DNA from: Lysobacterales bacterium | GTDB lineage: Bacteria > Pseudomonadota > Gammaproteobacteria > Xanthomonadales > Marinicellaceae | Assembly (NCBI GenBank): GCA_026988115.1 | Contig: JALSLV010000112.1 | Coordinates: forward strand, 21,365-85,364 | Reading direction: 5' to 3' | DNA: 64,000 bases | In this document: positions 47,204-56,610 of the stretch, piece by piece | How the letters are laid out: each line of letters begins with the position of its first letter | Position numbering within the stretch: the stretch's first letter is position 1 | Notes under the pieces: generated by a model | What the model was told of the DNA's origin: nothing | Seen by the model: only the letters and a program-made list of their open reading frames with translations | Database searches by the model: none | Made by a program: the position numbers and the translations under genes

Positions 47204-48545
47204 AAATCTCCACCAAATAATCAAAAATCAGGCTCAAGTCTTCAACTTGGTTTTCTGTTAAATAATGCTCTAAATAAAACTCCTGCAAATCTACATCGCA
47301 AGCCTCAAAATACAATCCTGTGCTAGAATTAGAATACGCTATCTGAGGGATATAACAATAATTTGCCAAGTGCCTATTTACTGGTAGTTGACAATCTTGA
47401 CCAAGGTAACACAAATATAAATCCAATGCTGGTTGCAAAATCTGATTGAAATAAGCATCATCCTTGATTGAGATTTGATTTTTAATTTGTTCTGACAGAA
47501 TGCTAAATTCTACACCTAAATTCTTATATCGTTCTCGTGCATAGTAATCAGGTAATTTATTATCATCCTTAAAACTGAAATTCACACCTGCAAACGCTTC
47601 GTAAAAAACCCGTGGGTATTTGGTGTGGAGGCTTTTTTCAGTCTCTTTAATCAACGAATGAAATTCGGCAACTTTATAAGCAAAAGCTTGCTCATCATGT
47701 TCATATAAAGAAGCTAAGTAGATTTTCTTTTGCTTATACTCTTCTTCATGAATCTTGAGATTTTGCTCATCACGGTCTTCTTCAGACACTTGTTTACGTC
47801 CAGCAACTTCCCACCGTAACGATTCTACCTCACTTTCTATTTTCCAGATTTCTTCTTGGCTGACAGTTGGTTTTCCTTTTTTTAATTTTTCTAACTCATT
47901 AAGACTTGCTGTTAGTCGTTTTACATTTGCTATCGTCGCTTTTAGTATTTTACCCTCATCAGACTGTGGTTTTGTTTTCTTCATAAGTTCACGAAGTTTG
48001 CTTGACCTATTGTAAACACCATCCCTAGTTGATACCTTTTCTTCAAATAATGATTCAACTTGGGCTATTGTTTGTTTGCAATTATCAATATGCTCTAGAT
48101 AGAGCCTAATTTGTTTGTCTGTTGCTTGATGTTGTCTATTGTTACTGTTATACCTGATTTTATCCTTATACTCTTGAAGAAAATCAACTTCCTTATTAGA
48201 GCTAATATTATTTTCCAACTCATAAGTTTTCATGCTTACTTGCTCAATATAACCAATGCAAGTATATAAACTTACATACTTATCATACATCTGAATATAA
48301 CTCAATTGTTTGAGTTCTTTAGCTAGACGAGCTTTTTCTTCTTCGGAAATTTCACTATTTGTTATGGTTTGTGTCTGTTTTACTTTGATTTTCTTAATTG
48401 CTTTTGGTTGTACTTGTTTATCAAGATGACTGGGTTGCAGATTGACTGTATTGATATGACTTATCTTGTTGTCTTTTTCTTGCAACAACAACCAAGCAAT
48501 TAATGCAATGAGAAAAATTATTCCAATTTTTAAATACAATTTCAT
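47193..48545 (-). CDS. Membrane-anchored coiled-coil protein of unknown function
   Basis: I do not recognise this 450-aa protein. An N-terminal anchor (about 4-21) is followed by a long, highly charged helical region (about 60-330) rich in Glu, Lys and Gln, consistent with coiled coils. A C-terminal domain with scattered Cys (YLCYLGQDCQLP, NYCYIP, EACDVD) ends the protein. It is expected to face the periplasm. Its stop overlaps the start of the 298-aa gene by 11 bases, so the two form an operon. Confidence 0.65.
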   Translation of the reverse strand: MKLYLKIGIIFLIALIAWLLLQEKDNKISHINTVNLQPSHLDKQVQPKAIKKIKVKQTQTITNSEISEEEKARLAKELKQLSYIQMYDKYVSLYTCIGYIEQVSMKTYELENNISSNKEVDFLQEYKDKIRYNSNNRQHQATDKQIRLYLEHIDNCKQTIAQVESLFEEKVSTRDGVYNRSSKLRELMKKTKPQSDEGKILKATIANVKRLTASLNELEKLKKGKPTVSQEEIWKIESEVESLRWEVAGRKQVSEEDRDEQNLKIHEEEYKQKKIYLASLYEHDEQAFAYKVAEFHSLIKETEKSLHTKYPRVFYEAFAGVNFSFKDDNKLPDYYARERYKNLGVEFSILSEQIKNQISIKDDAYFNQILQPALDLYLCYLGQDCQLPVNRHLANYCYIPQIAYSNSSTGLYFEACDVDLQEFYLEHYLTENQVEDLSLIFDYLVEIYAK

Positions 48546-48611
48546 AAACAGGCACCTGTGATATGTACAACCAGTAATAGGGGTTAATGCGTAAACTTAA
48601 AGATTATATCA

Positions 48612-49787
48612 CTATTTAGACAAAAATTTAATCCCATCAGAAATGCCCGAAACCGTCAGCGGATACATTTTGTCTTCAAATATTTCTTTTATCATTTGTG
48701 TGCTTTGAGTGTAACGCCAATAATCTTGTGGGACGGGATTGAGCCAGATAGCTTTTTGCCATTTGTCTTTGATGCGTTTGAGCCAAACTTGTCCTGCTTC
48801 CGCATTATTGTGTTCAACTGAGCCATTTTCATAAGCCAACTCCCACGGACTCATGGCGGCATCACCGACAAAGATAACATGGAAATCGTTGCCAAAGGTG
48901 TTGAGTATATCGTGAGTGCTTATGCCTTCGTCGTATCTTCTGCGGTTGTCTTTCCAGAGGCTTTCGTAAACGCAGTTGTGAAAATAAAAATATTCCAGGT
49001 GTTTAAATTCAGTTTTGATGGCTGAAAATAATTGTTCACAGGTGCGAATATGGTCGTCCATAGAACCGCCAATATCAAAAAACACCAAAAGTTTAACGGC
49101 ATTATGGCGTTCGGGAACCAATTTGATATTGAGTAAACCTGCATCACGTGCGGTACTCTTGATGGTGTCATCCAAATCCAACTCTTCTGCCACGCCTGTT
49201 CGGGCAAATTTTCGCAATTTTCGCAAAGCCACTTTAATATTGCGTGTACCGATTTTGCAATTATCATCGAGGTTGCGGTATTGGCGTTTTTCCCACACTT
49301 TAACCGCTCGCCTGTGCGTGCTTTCACCACCAATACGCACACCTGCGGGATTGTAGCCACCATGTCCAAAGGGCGATGTGCCACCTGTACCAATCCATTT
49401 GTTGCCACCTGCGTGTTTTTTCTTTTGCTCTTCTAAGCGTTTTTTGAGTGTTTCTAAGATTTTATCCAAACCACCCAATGCTTCTATTTTAGCCTTTTCT
49501 TCATCAGTCAAGTTTTTCATAAATTCAGACTGCAACCAATTTTCAGGAATTGTTGCTGTGGCTAAATCTTCGCGTGCTTTTAAGCCTTGGTAGTATTCAC
49601 CAAAAGCTTGGTCGAATCGATCAAAATACTTTTCATCTTTGACCAGACACATTTTGGATAAATGATAAAACTCATCCATAGAGCCAAAAGCAATGTCTTT
49701 TTGCATGGCATCAATCAAGGTCAATAACTCGTTAATACTGACAGGTATTTTGGCTTGTTTGAGTTTGTAGAAATAGTCGATTAGCAT
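48612..49787 (-). CDS. VWA domain protein, CoxE-like partner of a MoxR ATPase
   Basis: The 391-aa cytoplasmic protein has an N-terminal helical region and a Gly-rich loop (GGNKWIGTGGTSPFGHGGYN). A C-terminal von Willebrand A domain follows, with the metal site written DIGGSMDDH in place of the canonical DxSxS. That Gly variant is, as far as I recall, usual in this family. MoxR/VWA pairs act as chaperone-like modules that mature or remodel other proteins. The ATPase gene lies upstream, with a toxin-antitoxin unit between them. Confidence 0.85.
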   Translation of the reverse strand: MLIDYFYKLKQAKIPVSINELLTLIDAMQKDIAFGSMDEFYHLSKMCLVKDEKYFDRFDQAFGEYYQGLKAREDLATATIPENWLQSEFMKNLTDEEKAKIEALGGLDKILETLKKRLEEQKKKHAGGNKWIGTGGTSPFGHGGYNPAGVRIGGESTHRRAVKVWEKRQYRNLDDNCKIGTRNIKVALRKLRKFARTGVAEELDLDDTIKSTARDAGLLNIKLVPERHNAVKLLVFFDIGGSMDDHIRTCEQLFSAIKTEFKHLEYFYFHNCVYESLWKDNRRRYDEGISTHDILNTFGNDFHVIFVGDAAMSPWELAYENGSVEHNNAEAGQVWLKRIKDKWQKAIWLNPVPQDYWRYTQSTQMIKEIFEDKMYPLTVSGISDGIKFLSK

Positions 49788-49790
49788 TTG

Positions 49791-50075
49791 TTAATATAGC
49801 TCTTCAATAATTGATATTTTAGTATTTTCTGGAATGTCATTTGATTTGAGGGATTCTAAAAAAAAAGTAAAAGACTCTTGTTTTTTTGACACGCTAATTA
49901 ATATAGATTCAACAGAAGCTATACCCTCAATACGTTTACCATTTGGTGTTTCCAACAAAACTCTATATCGTTTTCTAAACAAGCTAAAAGGTAAACTTTC
50001 AATTGGTATTATCCCAACACCTCTACCAGTAATATCAAACGATTCTTTTACAACAACATGATTTCTTAAACTCAT
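49791..50075 (-). CDS. Small protein of unknown function, third gene of the toxin-antitoxin unit
   Basis: I do not recognise this 94-aa protein. It is predicted beta-rich at the start (RYRVLLETPNGKRIEGIASVE) and acidic at the end. Its start overlaps the toxin stop by four bases and its stop is three bases from the VWA gene start. It could be an accessory component of the toxin-antitoxin unit or a passenger. Confidence 0.6.
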   Translation of the reverse strand: MSLRNHVVVKESFDITGRGVGIIPIESLPFSLFRKRYRVLLETPNGKRIEGIASVESILISVSKKQESFTFFLESLKSNDIPENTKISIIEELY

Positions 50076-50362
50076 ATATGTCTTTGTAAATCCATACTTT
50101 TATGTAAAATCCTTACAATTAAAATTGAATTATATTGTTCTTTATATAATATAATATGTGAGCCTACTTCCAGTTTTCTTATGTTTTGCTTAATAAAACT
50201 TGCGTTTCGACCTCTAATTTCATTAGTAACAATAGACTGTATCTTATTAAACAAATTTGCAGAATAAATGTGAGCTTGTTTTTGCCCAAAATTGATGTAC
50301 GTATATTCGTGAATATTTTCGATATCCTTATCTGCTTGTTTTGAGAATTTACAATTCTGCAT
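50072..50362 (-). CDS. RelE/ParE family toxin
   Basis: The 96-aa protein has the ParE fold pattern: an N-terminal helical pair (KFSKQADKDIENIHEYTYINFG), then strands ending in the typical ILIVRILHKSMDLQRHI. ParE toxins inhibit gyrase; related RelE toxins cleave mRNA. The C-terminal motif favours the ParE side. It overlaps its antitoxin gene by 14 bases, as usual for such pairs. Confidence 0.88.
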   Translation of the reverse strand: MQNCKFSKQADKDIENIHEYTYINFGQKQAHIYSANLFNKIQSIVTNEIRGRNASFIKQNIRKLEVGSHIILYKEQYNSILIVRILHKSMDLQRHI

Positions 50363-50606
50363 TGTTCCTTAATCTATCTTCTACAGACTGAATAATTTCT
50401 TCAAAAGTTCTTTCACTAATACCACTATCCAATCCCACTTGAACAGCCGCTTGTAACTTTATAAGCTTATCATTCTCAGATTTATCTTTTCTAATTAAAT
50501 CACGCAAATATTCACTGTCATTGCCATAATCTCCATTAACTATGCGGTTTTTAATCCAATCATTTTGTTGTTCGGTTACGGTGATACTTTTTTTAACTAA
50601 ACCCAT
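50349..50606 (-). CDS. ParD-like antitoxin
   Basis: The 85-aa protein starts with a ribbon-helix-helix DNA-binding segment (KKSITVTEQQNDWIKNRI, then YGNDSEYLRDLIRKD), typical of ParD antitoxins. It has an acidic helical C-terminus that would wrap around the toxin. It comes first in the operon and presumably represses it through the palindrome upstream. Confidence 0.88.
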   Translation of the reverse strand: MGLVKKSITVTEQQNDWIKNRIVNGDYGNDSEYLRDLIRKDKSENDKLIKLQAAVQVGLDSGISERTFEEIIQSVEDRLRNNAEL

Positions 50607-50622
50607 TGTGCTTCTCTGGTAG

Positions 50623-50641
50623 GATAATATACTATAATATC
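50623..50641. promoter_or_regulatory. Near-perfect 19-bp palindrome upstream of the antitoxin gene (likely operator)
   Basis: GATAATATACTATAATATC has dyad symmetry with only one mismatched pair apart from the central base. It starts 17 bases before the parD-like ATG and overlaps TATAAT-like promoter sequence. Autorepression at such sites is standard for ribbon-helix-helix antitoxins. Confidence 0.62.
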
Positions 50642-50668
50642 TGATTTTTAAGCAACTATCAACAATCT

Positions 50669-51508
50669 TTAACCCCTTCGCATCATAAATGCCAAGCGTT
50701 GAATCAAATCCACGTCTTGTTCATTCTTTAATAAAGCACCATAAAGTGGTGGAATGGCTTCTTTGATGTCTTTGTTTTGTAACAACTCTAACGGAATATT
50801 ATCGGCTAACAATAACTTAAGCCAATCAATCAGTTCTGAAGTTGAAGGCTTTTTCTTTAAACCTGGCACTTCACGCAATTGAAAAAATACATCAAGTGCG
50901 GCTTTAACCAAAGTTTTTTGAATATCAGGATAATGCACATCGACAATGGCTTGCATGGTTTGTTTGTCAGGAAAATTGATGTAATGGAAAAAACAACGGC
51001 GCAAGAAAGCATCGGGCAGTTCTTTTTCGTTGTTGCTGGTGATAATGATAATCGGGCGGTGTTTGGCTTTGATTTGCTGCCCCGTTTCATAAACACTAAA
51101 TTCCATTTGATCTAGCTCAACCAATAAATCATTGGGGAACTCTATATCTGCTTTATCAATTTCATCAATCAACAACACCACTTGTTCATCCGCAGCAAAT
51201 GCCTGCCATATTTTGCCTTGCTTGATGTAATTGCCAATATCGTGCACCTTATCATCGCCCAATTGCGAATCCCGCAAGCGCGAAACAGCATCGTATTCGT
51301 ACAAGCCTTGTTGCGCTTTGGTGGTGGATTTGATGTGCCAATTGATTAAGCGTTTACCCAATGAATCAGCCACTTCTTGAGCCAACATGGTTTTGCCCGT
51401 ACCAGGTTCTCCTTTTATCAGTAAGGGACGTTGCAAAGTCACCGCAGCATTAACTGCCATGGACAAATCATCGGTTGCGATGTAATTTTTTGTGCCGTTA
51501 AATTTCAT
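50669..51508 (-). CDS. MoxR-type AAA+ ATPase
   Basis: The 279-aa ATPase has Walker A GEPGTGKT (about residues 37-44), Walker B VVLLIDEIDKAD, sensor 1 IIITSNNEKELPDAFLRRC and a C-terminal lid. It pairs functionally with the VWA protein at 48612, as in CoxD/CoxE-type modules. It starts five bases after the glutaredoxin gene. The pair is separated only by the toxin-antitoxin unit. Confidence 0.9.
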   Translation of the reverse strand: MKFNGTKNYIATDDLSMAVNAAVTLQRPLLIKGEPGTGKTMLAQEVADSLGKRLINWHIKSTTKAQQGLYEYDAVSRLRDSQLGDDKVHDIGNYIKQGKIWQAFAADEQVVLLIDEIDKADIEFPNDLLVELDQMEFSVYETGQQIKAKHRPIIIITSNNEKELPDAFLRRCFFHYINFPDKQTMQAIVDVHYPDIQKTLVKAALDVFFQLREVPGLKKKPSTSELIDWLKLLLADNIPLELLQNKDIKEAIPPLYGALLKNEQDVDLIQRLAFMMRRG

Positions 51509-51512
51509 AATT

Positions 51513-51881
51513 TCACTCTTTTAATTGTGCTAAAGCTTTATCAAAACGCTTTTCAACAAAACCTCCAATAACAACATTTCCAATAATCGTTAATGGCGTG
51601 CCTTTGCCACCGAGTTGTTTAAATAATTGTGCATCTTCATCCGACCATTCGATGTCACGTTCGCACCACTGTACACCTTTTGATGCAAGATAGGTTTTGG
51701 CTTTTTTGCAATAAGGGCAGGATTCGGTGCTGAACATGATGATGTCGCAGTTGGGGTCGATCTCTCGCGCTGAGACTTCTTGATTGATGACTTTGACTTG
51801 TGTTTGGTAGACAAAATATAAAGCAAAGATGGCAGCTCCATAGAGTAGCGATGGGTGTAGGTGTTTTTTGATTTTTTGCAT
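51513..51881 (-). CDS. Membrane-anchored glutaredoxin-like protein
   Basis: The 122-aa protein has an N-terminal hydrophobic helix (about 11-27) and a glutaredoxin domain with the dithiol site CPYC (55-58), the TP loop (GTPLTIIG) and a GG motif. It may face the periplasm, but topology is not certain. It is the first gene of the grx-moxR-[TA]-VWA stretch, so it may serve the same process. Confidence 0.85.
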   Translation of the reverse strand: MQKIKKHLHPSLLYGAAIFALYFVYQTQVKVINQEVSAREIDPNCDIIMFSTESCPYCKKAKTYLASKGVQWCERDIEWSDEDAQLFKQLGGKGTPLTIIGNVVIGGFVEKRFDKALAQLKE

Positions 51882-51956
51882 AAGGCTATAATATCGAGAG
51901 TGTTACAAAATTAAAAGTGTTTTTCCGCAGATGATGCAGATATTCGCAGATAAAAA

Positions 51957-52385
51957 TCAACTCGCTTTTAATTTGCCACCAATCAAAAAAAGTAAACCTG
52001 CTATAAACCAAACAACACCAATGCTTAAATTGTTCAAATCCACCAATTCAGGATGCCGAAATTTGAGCTGAAATGTCAAAAGACCGCGAATGATAGCTAT
52101 TGTGGCAATGGTATAAATACCTAAATTTAACAATGGAATCTTGCGAATTATTCCTGCTTTAGAAAGTGCATAAGCGGCACAAGTAAAGAACAGAAGTGAA
52201 ATTAAAATCGCACCAAATGGTGCAAGCCATGTACCCTGAATAGCAGACTCAACAATAAATTCTGGCGCTAATTGCGCTTTGTAACATTGCGGACCAAAAA
52301 TAATACAGGATAAATGCGCTAAGGCAGAAAAGGTGGCAATAAGTGCGCCAAGTATGAGTAATGATTTTGCAATTTTGTTTTTCAC
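51957..52385 (-). CDS. Small four-helix membrane protein
   Basis: I do not recognise this 142-aa protein. Four hydrophobic helices are evident (about 6-25, 48-70, 80-103 and 118-137), with two Cys in the first loop (CIIFGPQCYK). It stands alone on the minus strand upstream of the glutaredoxin gene with about 75 bases between. No function is proposed. Confidence 0.65.
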   Translation of the reverse strand: MKNKIAKSLLILGALIATFSALAHLSCIIFGPQCYKAQLAPEFIVESAIQGTWLAPFGAILISLLFFTCAAYALSKAGIIRKIPLLNLGIYTIATIAIIRGLLTFQLKFRHPELVDLNNLSIGVVWFIAGLLFLIGGKLKAS

Positions 52386-52478
52386 AAGGCTATACTATAG
52401 AGAGATTTACAAGAATAAAAGCCGATAATCTGCGGATAGTGTGGTTACAAGTCTAGTATGATTAAAACCATCAAATCC

Positions 52479-52508
52479 TCCGACCCCATCGATTCCGACC
52501 CCATCGAT
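52479..52508. repeat. Tandem duplication of a 15-bp unit
   Basis: TCCGACCCCATCGAT occurs twice without a gap in an intergenic stretch. It is probably a slippage product. Confidence 0.8.
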
Positions 52509-52538
52509 TCATCTTTGGTAATATGTATTTTTTTTATT

Positions 52539-53246
52539 TTATTCAAAACCATTACAGAATATTATTGTATCAATTGGAAGAAATTTTTGAATTTCTGCTT
52601 GCGTTAAAGCTTTATTAAAAATAGTGATTCTTGTGACTGAACCGGGAGAGTTCTCAAGATTTGAAGTTGCCATATCATCCCGGAAAAAATGCAACAATAA
52701 TTCTGGTATTGAGTCGCCGCCAATATCATCATATTCAAACTGCAGTTCCTGATCTATATAACCCTTGTAAAGCCCAGAGATGTTACGAGTAAAAAATAGC
52801 TGTACAAATTGATTTTCAGGTATAGTAACTTCATCGCCAATAGTATTTGGAAAGAACCTCAGTTTCCCATCAAGAGAATAAAGACCTTCATCGTCTACTA
52901 AATTTTTAAAGTCAATGAGTTTAGTGTAGCCACTAATAATTGAAATCTTGAATACCATTGCAATACTGTATTCTTCACTAGTAATTAGATTTGAAACATC
53001 CAGTTTAAAGCCTTCGCCTGCAACAAAGTCAGCCACGGTTTTTGTAATGCCAAAAATAGTTTCTTCTTGATAATTTAGGTTGTTTCCTAGGTATTCTAAA
53101 TCTGGGGCACCAAATATAGAGCTACTAAGATCTGAATTAAATAAATAATCCGCAACAATTGATTGATTAACCTCCAATGCACTATCTGAATCTGCCAATA
53201 CTATTGGATTTATGTTAAATAAAATAAAAGTGAGTAATAGTTTCAT
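52539..53246 (-). CDS. Secreted LamG-like (concanavalin-type) protein with F-C-N-G-F-E tail
   Basis: From the ATG at 53246 (AAGGA upstream) the protein has 235 residues. A signal peptide ends near VLA (about 18). A LamG-type jelly-roll follows (VADYLFNSDLSS, EYSIAMVFKI, GLYSLDGKLRF, SVTRITIFNKALTQAEIQ). It ends in IIFCNGFE, the tail shared with other exported proteins here. The frame stays open further upstream, but that part lies antisense to ychF codons and has no signal peptide. Its ligand is unknown. Confidence 0.82.
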   Translation of the reverse strand: MKLLLTFILFNINPIVLADSDSALEVNQSIVADYLFNSDLSSSIFGAPDLEYLGNNLNYQEETIFGITKTVADFVAGEGFKLDVSNLITSEEYSIAMVFKISIISGYTKLIDFKNLVDDEGLYSLDGKLRFFPNTIGDEVTIPENQFVQLFFTRNISGLYKGYIDQELQFEYDDIGGDSIPELLLHFFRDDMATSNLENSPGSVTRITIFNKALTQAEIQKFLPIDTIIFCNGFE

Positions 53247-53256
53247 ATTTTTTTCC

Positions 53257-54348
53257 TTATACGTTAAAACGGAAGTGCAATATATCGCCTTCTTTGACCA
53301 AATATTCTTTGCCTTCCAATCGCAATTTACCCGCTTCTTTACAGCCAGCTTCGCCTTTGTATTGAATAAAATCTTCATAAGCCATGGTTTCGGCGCGGAT
53401 AAAGCCTTTTTCAAAATCGGTATGAATAACGCCTGCACATTGAGGCGCGGTTGAGCCTGCTTTGAAAGTCCAAGCTCGGACTTCTTTGACACCTGCGGTA
53501 AAATAAGTGTGCAATCCCAACAAGTCATGACCTGCACGGATAACTCTGTCCAATCCTGCTTCATCTAAACCCAATTCTTCCATAAACATTTCTTTGTCTT
53601 CATCATCCAAAACAGCGATTTCGGATTCAATTACGGCACAAACGGGGACAACTGAGGATTTTTCGGCTTCTGCCATTGTGCGAACTTTGTCTAAAAACGG
53701 ATTGTTTTCAAATCCATCTTCGGCAACATTGGCAATATACATCACTGGTTTGGCTGTTATAAAACTGAATTCTCTGATGACTTCCTTTTCTTCTTTGTAC
53801 AAATCCAATGCGCGAATAGGTAAGCCTTCAGATAATTGTGCGACAATTTTTTCCAATGTTGCTGCGCGGGCTTGGGCTTCTTTATTGCCTGAACGTCCTT
53901 GTTTTTGTGCTTTGAGTAAACCACGCTCAGCAGAATCTAAATCGGCTAGTGCCAGTTCTGTGTTGATGGTTTCCACATCATCAAGCGGTGAAATCTTGCC
54001 CTCTACATGCACCACATCATCGTCTTCAAAACAGCGCACCACATGTGCAATGGCATCGGTTTCTCGGATATTGGATAAAAACTTATTGCCCAGGCCTTCG
54101 CCTTTGGAAGCACCAGCGACCAGTCCAGCAATATCAACAAATTCCATCACCGTTGGCAATACGCGTTCGGGATTGACAATTTTTGCCAATTCTTTTAAAC
54201 GTGGATCAGGTACTTCAACCACACCGACATTGGGTTCGATTGTACAAAAAGGATAATTTGCCGCATCAATACCTGCTTTGGTTAGTGCGTTGAATAAAGT
54301 TGATTTTCCGACGTTGGGAAGCCCAACAATGCCACATTTGAAGCCCAT
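53257..54348 (-). CDS. ychF: Redox-regulated ATPase YchF
   Basis: This OBG-family P-loop protein prefers ATP and is implicated in translation and oxidative stress. From the ATG at 54348 it has 363 residues, the normal family length; the frame is open for 26 more codons upstream without similarity. G1 is GLPNVGKST (9-17), with [12 protein letters not shown] and DIAGLV after it. A coiled-coil insertion and the C-terminal TGS domain ([19 protein letters not shown]) complete it. Confidence 0.95.
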   Translation of the reverse strand: MGFKCGIVGLPNVGKSTLFNALTKAGIDAANYPFCTIEPNVGVVEVPDPRLKELAKIVNPERVLPTVMEFVDIAGLVAGASKGEGLGNKFLSNIRETDAIAHVVRCFEDDDVVHVEGKISPLDDVETINTELALADLDSAERGLLKAQKQGRSGNKEAQARAATLEKIVAQLSEGLPIRALDLYKEEKEVIREFSFITAKPVMYIANVAEDGFENNPFLDKVRTMAEAEKSSVVPVCAVIESEIAVLDDEDKEMFMEELGLDEAGLDRVIRAGHDLLGLHTYFTAGVKEVRAWTFKAGSTAPQCAGVIHTDFEKGFIRAETMAYEDFIQYKGEAGCKEAGKLRLEGKEYLVKEGDILHFRFNV

Positions 54349-54417
54349 AATAACTCTATATTTTCTAAAAGAGGCGCATTTTACCAAATTCAAGAAAATA
54401 TTGATATAATAACGTTT

Positions 54418-55224
54418 ATGCAACACATGAAAAATAAATTTAACAATATAGAAATACGAGGGATCCTCTTCGGTTTTGTTGCTTCGATTTCGCTTTTAAT
54501 GATGATTCATGATTATTTAACATCAGTGCTTTTCAAGCAATCATATTATTTCTCAGAATCAATTCTATTTAAAATACCTATAGTTTTATTAATTGTTCCT
54601 ATATTTATTTATAGAACCATAAAGATTAAAGGTGCTGAAGTTGATTTTAAGTTTTCCAAAGAGATTAATGTGACCAAAATAATGCTTTATCTCATTCCTA
54701 TTGTTGTCATACATATCATGATAGCCAGCTTATTGATTGCTTTTATTTCTCAAACTTTTATGGAGTCACATTTTACTTTTAGGTTTTTAATTCAGAACAA
54801 ATTCAATCAAGACTTTATCTTTTTATTAACTATTTATGGCTTGATGTTTTTAATTTCCCGGTATTATTCATTAAATATTTTACCCTATAAAGAAATGACA
54901 ATTCAAAGTTTATCCATTAAACAAGGAGCAAAAACTGAAATGATTGCAGTTAATGATATCGAATGGATTTCTGCAGAAACGCCTTATGTTGGACTTTGGA
55001 TTGAAAACATAAAACACTTATACCCATCCACTTTATCAGACATTTTAACAAAACTGAACAACGATGATTTTGTTCGAATACACCGTTCAACTATCGTAAA
55101 CATTTCAAAAATAGACAGCATACACTCTAGATCTAACGGCGATTATGACATTAAGTTAAGCGACAACACCTTATTAAGGTTAAGTAGAAATTACCGCCAT
55201 CAATTTAATACTCGGTTTAAGTAG
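54418..55224 (+). CDS. Membrane-bound LytTR transcription regulator
   Basis: The 268-aa protein has four membrane helices (about 12-32, 48-63, 88-110 and 135-155) and a C-terminal LytTR DNA-binding domain (about 165-268). The latter is recognisable by [32 protein letters not shown] and [11 protein letters not shown]. There is no receiver domain, so the membrane part presumably senses the signal. The dioxygenase-like gene begins 84 bases downstream on the same strand and is the likely target or partner. The gene is divergent from ychF. Confidence 0.88.
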   Translation: MQHMKNKFNNIEIRGILFGFVASISLLMMIHDYLTSVLFKQSYYFSESILFKIPIVLLIVPIFIYRTIKIKGAEVDFKFSKEINVTKIMLYLIPIVVIHIMIASLLIAFISQTFMESHFTFRFLIQNKFNQDFIFLLTIYGLMFLISRYYSLNILPYKEMTIQSLSIKQGAKTEMIAVNDIEWISAETPYVGLWIENIKHLYPSTLSDILTKLNNDDFVRIHRSTIVNISKIDSIHSRSNGDYDIKLSDNTLLRLSRNYRHQFNTRFK

Positions 55225-55308
55225 AAATCTACTCAACTTAAAACATTCACAGGTTTTTTAACCGGTCATTGCTTTAACATTAGCTTTTTAATCAATTAGG
55301 AAAGCCCA

Positions 55309-56460
55309 ATGAAATATTTAGTATTCCATATATTAATTTTAGTAAACTCATCTTGTTTATCACAAGTAATTGTAGGTGGAGGTTGTGATGGTTGTGAAAT
55401 CATGTACATTGACATGCCCCAAAACATTTCAGCAACAAGCTATTCTCCCGCATGGAACGATGAAGGGGACAAGTTGTTAATTACTGGAAAGGTCTTTGCT
55501 AATGATGGCACTACTCCGGTCAGCGATGTGATTGTTTATTATTGGCAAACAGACAATAGCGGTTTTTACACGCCACAAGTCAACCAATCTCAAGAATCAG
55601 AAAAACATGGTTATATTCGTGGTTGGGTGAAATCAGATATTGAAGGTAAATACTCAATATATACCATCAAGCCTAGGGCTTATCCCAATAGAGATTCACC
55701 TGCACATATTCACTTGTCCATAAAAGAACCTAATTTAAAAGATGAATATTATGTCGATAATTTAGTCTTTAACTATGATCCTTTGTTAACCACAGAAAGA
55801 AGAAAGCAGTTTAAAAACCGTGGTGGTACTGGACTATTAAGGGCTCTAATATCAGGTGAGTTAATTATAGCTGAGCACAATATTATTCTAGGGTTAAATA
55901 TCCCTAATTACCCGAAAGCAAAACCAACAACAGTAGGATTACAAATTGGTGAAGACTTCCCTTCTATTACACCTCACCATGCTTGGGGGCCAGATCGAGG
56001 GACGAATACCTGCCCCGTTTGTCGTTATGGTAGATATTTAGGAATCATGTACTTTGTCAATGAAACCAACTCACAAGAAGTTGAGAATTGGTTGTTGTAT
56101 TTTGAAGAACTTAGTAACAAGCAAAAGGAGTATCTGAAAGTTTATTTGATTTTCAGTGACAAAGAAAGCTTTGATTTTTCCCTTACTAAATCTCAACTTG
56201 AAAAACTTGGTCAAAAACTAAACTTAAAACGTATTGCCTTAACCTTGGTGTCATCCTTTCAAGACAAGAAATCTGATGTGTATTTAACCAAAATCAACCC
56301 TAACGTGAAAAATACCATAATTATTTACAAGAACAGAAATATCATTGGCAAATATACAAACCTAGATGCCAATGATATAAATTTTTCCAAAGTAACAACT
56401 TTAATTGAGATCAGTCGAAGTGATTATTTTAAATTAAAAATAGATAAGCGAAAAAATTAA
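55309..56460 (+). CDS. Exported intradiol-dioxygenase-like protein fused to a thioredoxin-like domain
   Basis: The 383-aa protein has a signal peptide (about 1-18). An intradiol ring-cleavage dioxygenase domain follows (about 38-165) with all four iron ligands in family context: Tyr115 (GKYSIYTIKP), Tyr125 (RAYPNR), His133 and His135 (SPAHIHLSI). The remainder (about 208-383) starts QIGEDFPSITP and contains CPVC (235-238), as in peroxiredoxin/thioredoxin-like folds. Export and fusion to a redox domain are unusual for a catechol dioxygenase, so the natural substrate may not be a free catechol. It is preceded by the LytTR gene. Confidence 0.8.
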   Translation: MKYLVFHILILVNSSCLSQVIVGGGCDGCEIMYIDMPQNISATSYSPAWNDEGDKLLITGKVFANDGTTPVSDVIVYYWQTDNSGFYTPQVNQSQESEKHGYIRGWVKSDIEGKYSIYTIKPRAYPNRDSPAHIHLSIKEPNLKDEYYVDNLVFNYDPLLTTERRKQFKNRGGTGLLRALISGELIIAEHNIILGLNIPNYPKAKPTTVGLQIGEDFPSITPHHAWGPDRGTNTCPVCRYGRYLGIMYFVNETNSQEVENWLLYFEELSNKQKEYLKVYLIFSDKESFDFSLTKSQLEKLGQKLNLKRIALTLVSSFQDKKSDVYLTKINPNVKNTIIIYKNRNIIGKYTNLDANDINFSKVTTLIEISRSDYFKLKIDKRKN

Positions 56461-56610
56461 CACCCATTTTGAGATAGGGCATCGCAAAGTTAACCACCCA
56501 TAAACTAGCTCGCATATTTCGTAGGATTAATAAAGACACGAACAAACCTAAAAACAAACAAGCTTATAGGTCTATCACTACACTTTTCAAATCCAAATTA
56601 GCATTACATT

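Noticed and set aside
52479..52508. CRISPR-like direct repeats
   Set aside because: Two adjacent 15-bp copies without spacers; the 18-bp repeats at 26592 are coding. No repeat-spacer array exists in the window.
53247..53564. Extended N-terminus of the LamG-like gene (106 more codons upstream)
   Set aside because: It overlaps ychF codons in another frame of the same strand, has no signal peptide or similarity, and a good start with AAGGA and a signal peptide exists at 53246.
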